This document shows positions 1 through 8,079 of a stretch of DNA of 8,079 nt, one piece after another (the first letter of the stretch is position 1; each line of letters begins with the position of its first letter). The position numbers were made by a program, and so were the translations under genes. The notes under the pieces are model-generated. The model was not told where the DNA came from and did no database searches. It saw only the letters and a list, made by a program, of their open reading frames with translations. The stretch is from positions 1 to 8,079 of the forward strand of contig DAOWNK010000142.1 in the NCBI GenBank assembly GCA_030642635.1, read 5' to 3'. Source of the DNA: Pirellulales bacterium (GTDB lineage Bacteria > Planctomycetota > Planctomycetia > Pirellulales > Thermoguttaceae).

Positions 1-49
1 CTACCATCTACCACCTACCATCTACCACCTACCACCTACCGCCTACCAC

Positions 50-52
<3 letters not shown>
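1..52. repeat. 7-base tandem repeat array A, overlapping the rpoC stop codon
   Basis: Seven uninterrupted heptamers start at base 1 and run to base 49, with consensus CTACCRY on the plus strand: mostly CTACCAC, with CTACCAT twice and CTACCGC once. The CTA of an eighth unit (50-52) is the complement of the rpoC TAG stop codon. On the mRNA strand the unit reads TAGRYGG, so TAG recurs every 7 bases and falls in all three frames within three units. The array starts at the window edge and probably continues outside. No hairpin or T-run that would make a terminator is visible here. Its role is unknown. Slippage-generated microsatellite and family-wide intergenic repeat are both possible. Confidence 0.9.
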
Positions 53-4405
<4,353 letters not shown>

Positions 4406-4413
4406 TGTCGGTG

Positions 4414-4420
4414 CTCCTTT
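4414..4420 (-). promoter_or_regulatory. Ribosome binding site of rpoC
   Basis: On the minus strand this reads AAAGGAG, a strong Shine-Dalgarno match. It is separated by 8 bases from the GTG at 4403-4405. It fixes the rpoC start at GTG, since there is no ATG at this point and the family N-terminus begins directly after it. Confidence 0.85.
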
Positions 4421-4422
4421 GT

Positions 4423-4457
4423 TTAGCTGTTAGCTATTAGTGGGTAGTGGGTAGTGT
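4423..4457. repeat. Degenerate 7-base repeat array B upstream of the rpoC ribosome binding site
   Basis: Five consecutive units of period 7 on the plus strand: TTAGCTG, TTAGCTA, TTAGTGG, GTAGTGG, GTAGTGT. The TAG core stays in register while the flanking bases drift from an AT-rich to a GT-rich form. In array B the G-rich strand is the plus strand, the opposite of arrays A and C. The array ends two bases before the rpoC Shine-Dalgarno, so in the mRNA it forms the C-rich leader just ahead of the start. The segment GGGTAGT (4442-4448 and 4449-4455) is the reverse complement of ACTACCC at 4593-4599 in array C, so the two arrays could pair in the transcript. Confidence 0.7.
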
Positions 4458-4461
4458 TAAA

Positions 4462-4484
4462 GCCCCCCGGCTGCGTCGGGGGGC
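4462..4484 (-). terminator. GC hairpin with weak U-tract, attenuator-like, upstream of rpoC
   Basis: GCCCCCCG (4462-4469) pairs perfectly with CGGGGGGC (4477-4484) around a 7-base loop, an all-GC stem of 8 pairs. In the transcribed direction the stem is followed by TTTAACAC, a very short U-tract, so it is at best a weak intrinsic terminator. A full terminator between rpoB and rpoC would starve the cell of beta prime, so pausing, partial attenuation or an RNA-processing site is more likely. Confidence 0.4.
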
Positions 4485-4529
4485 ATGGATTCCTGCAAAG
4501 CCGCAAGCGGTACCAATCCCCAATGTTGT

Positions 4530-4554
4530 GCCCCCGCATGCAATGGGGGGCTTT
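4530..4554 (+). terminator. GC hairpin with T-run, terminator-like on the plus strand
   Basis: GCCCCC (4530-4535) pairs with GGGGGC (4546-4551) around a 10-base loop that contains the palindrome GCATGC. On the plus strand the stem runs directly into TTTT (4552-4555), the form of an intrinsic terminator. It therefore faces against the rpoB-rpoC direction and could stop antisense transcription. On the mRNA strand it is preceded by AAAA and followed by ACAAC, with no U-tract. Confidence 0.35.
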
Positions 4555-4557
4555 TCA

Positions 4558-4598
4558 AATCCCCAATCCCCAATCCCTAATCCCTAATCCCTACTACC

Positions 4599-4607
<9 letters not shown>
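4558..4607. repeat. 7-base tandem repeat array C (AATCCCY), overlapping the rpoB stop codon
   Basis: Two AATCCCC units and three AATCCCT units run from 4558 to 4592 without interruption. They continue as the degenerate units ACTACCCT (4593-4600) and ATACCCT (4601-4607). The rpoB stop TAG (complement of 4599-4601) and its last codons lie inside the degenerate end. On the mRNA strand there are seven tracts of three or four G separated by 3 to 5 bases, which meets the usual G-quadruplex pattern with tracts to spare. The AATCCCC unit is a rotation of CCCCAAT, a form I recall from the short tandemly repeated (STRR) heptamers described in heterocystous cyanobacteria. That resemblance says nothing about descent. 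Confidence 0.9.

Positions 4608-8079
<3,472 letters not shown>

Larger units (their letters stand above)
4459..4554. repeat. 96-base inverted-repeat element between rpoB and rpoC
   Basis: The ends are a perfect 10-base inverted pair, AAAGCCCCCC (4459-4468) and GGGGGGCTTT (4545-4554). A second inner pair, GGGGGCA (4479-4485) and TGCCCCC (4529-4535), is also complementary. The element can therefore fold as two adjacent hairpins (4462-4484 and 4530-4551) or as one long interrupted stem using the outer and inner pairs together, and the two folds exclude each other. The middle (4486-4528) contains a small CCGC-AA-GCGG palindrome (4501-4510) and one and a half heptamers like those of array C (CAATCCC, CAATGTT, 4514-4527). 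It has no coding capacity. It resembles a REP-like or miniature palindromic repeat, but only one copy is visible here, so repetition in the genome is inference. Confidence 0.6.

Noticed and set aside
4406..4598. Separate promoter for rpoC in the gap
   Set aside because: I could not find a convincing -35/-10 pair on the minus strand; the space is filled by repeats and GC hairpins. A promoter of unfamiliar type cannot be ruled out.

Overview
The window holds the adjacent genes for the two largest subunits of bacterial RNA polymerase, both on the minus strand, so the sequence reads backwards relative to transcription. rpoB (beta) enters from the right edge with its first part cut off (4599-8079). 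It is followed by a 193-base gap (4406-4598) and then by a complete rpoC (beta prime, 50-4405). The last 49 bases of the window, downstream of rpoC, are a short tandem repeat.

Both proteins look intact and functional. RpoC has both zinc-binding cysteine sets, the NADFDGD catalytic magnesium motif, switch 2, the bridge helix, the trigger loop with a large SI3-type insertion, and the conserved C-terminal end. RpoB has the rifampicin pocket, the FED and GDKMAGRHGNKG active-site segments, a beta-i9/SI2-type insertion and the C-terminal clamp segment. Several wordings, such as FGRGELSQVVDQ in RpoB and NNRCKRPVLGSSNRPLKSL in RpoC, together with the SI3 type, are what I remember from Planctomycetes, possibly Pirellulales-like. 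This lineage call rests on memory of the family and not on a search.

The coding content is ordinary housekeeping. The unusual part is non-coding. Three separate tandem arrays with a 7-base period, each with a different consensus, sit at the gene borders: over and after the rpoC stop (1-52), just upstream of the rpoC ribosome binding site (about 4423-4457), and over and after the rpoB stop (4558-4607). The last is a strong G-quadruplex motif on the mRNA strand. Between the second and third arrays lies a 96-base element (4459-4554) with 10-base perfect inverted ends. It can fold as two separate GC hairpins or as one long composite stem. I see no new enzyme system or mobile gene; the candidates for novelty are these repeats and hairpins, placed inside what should be one rpoB-rpoC transcript.
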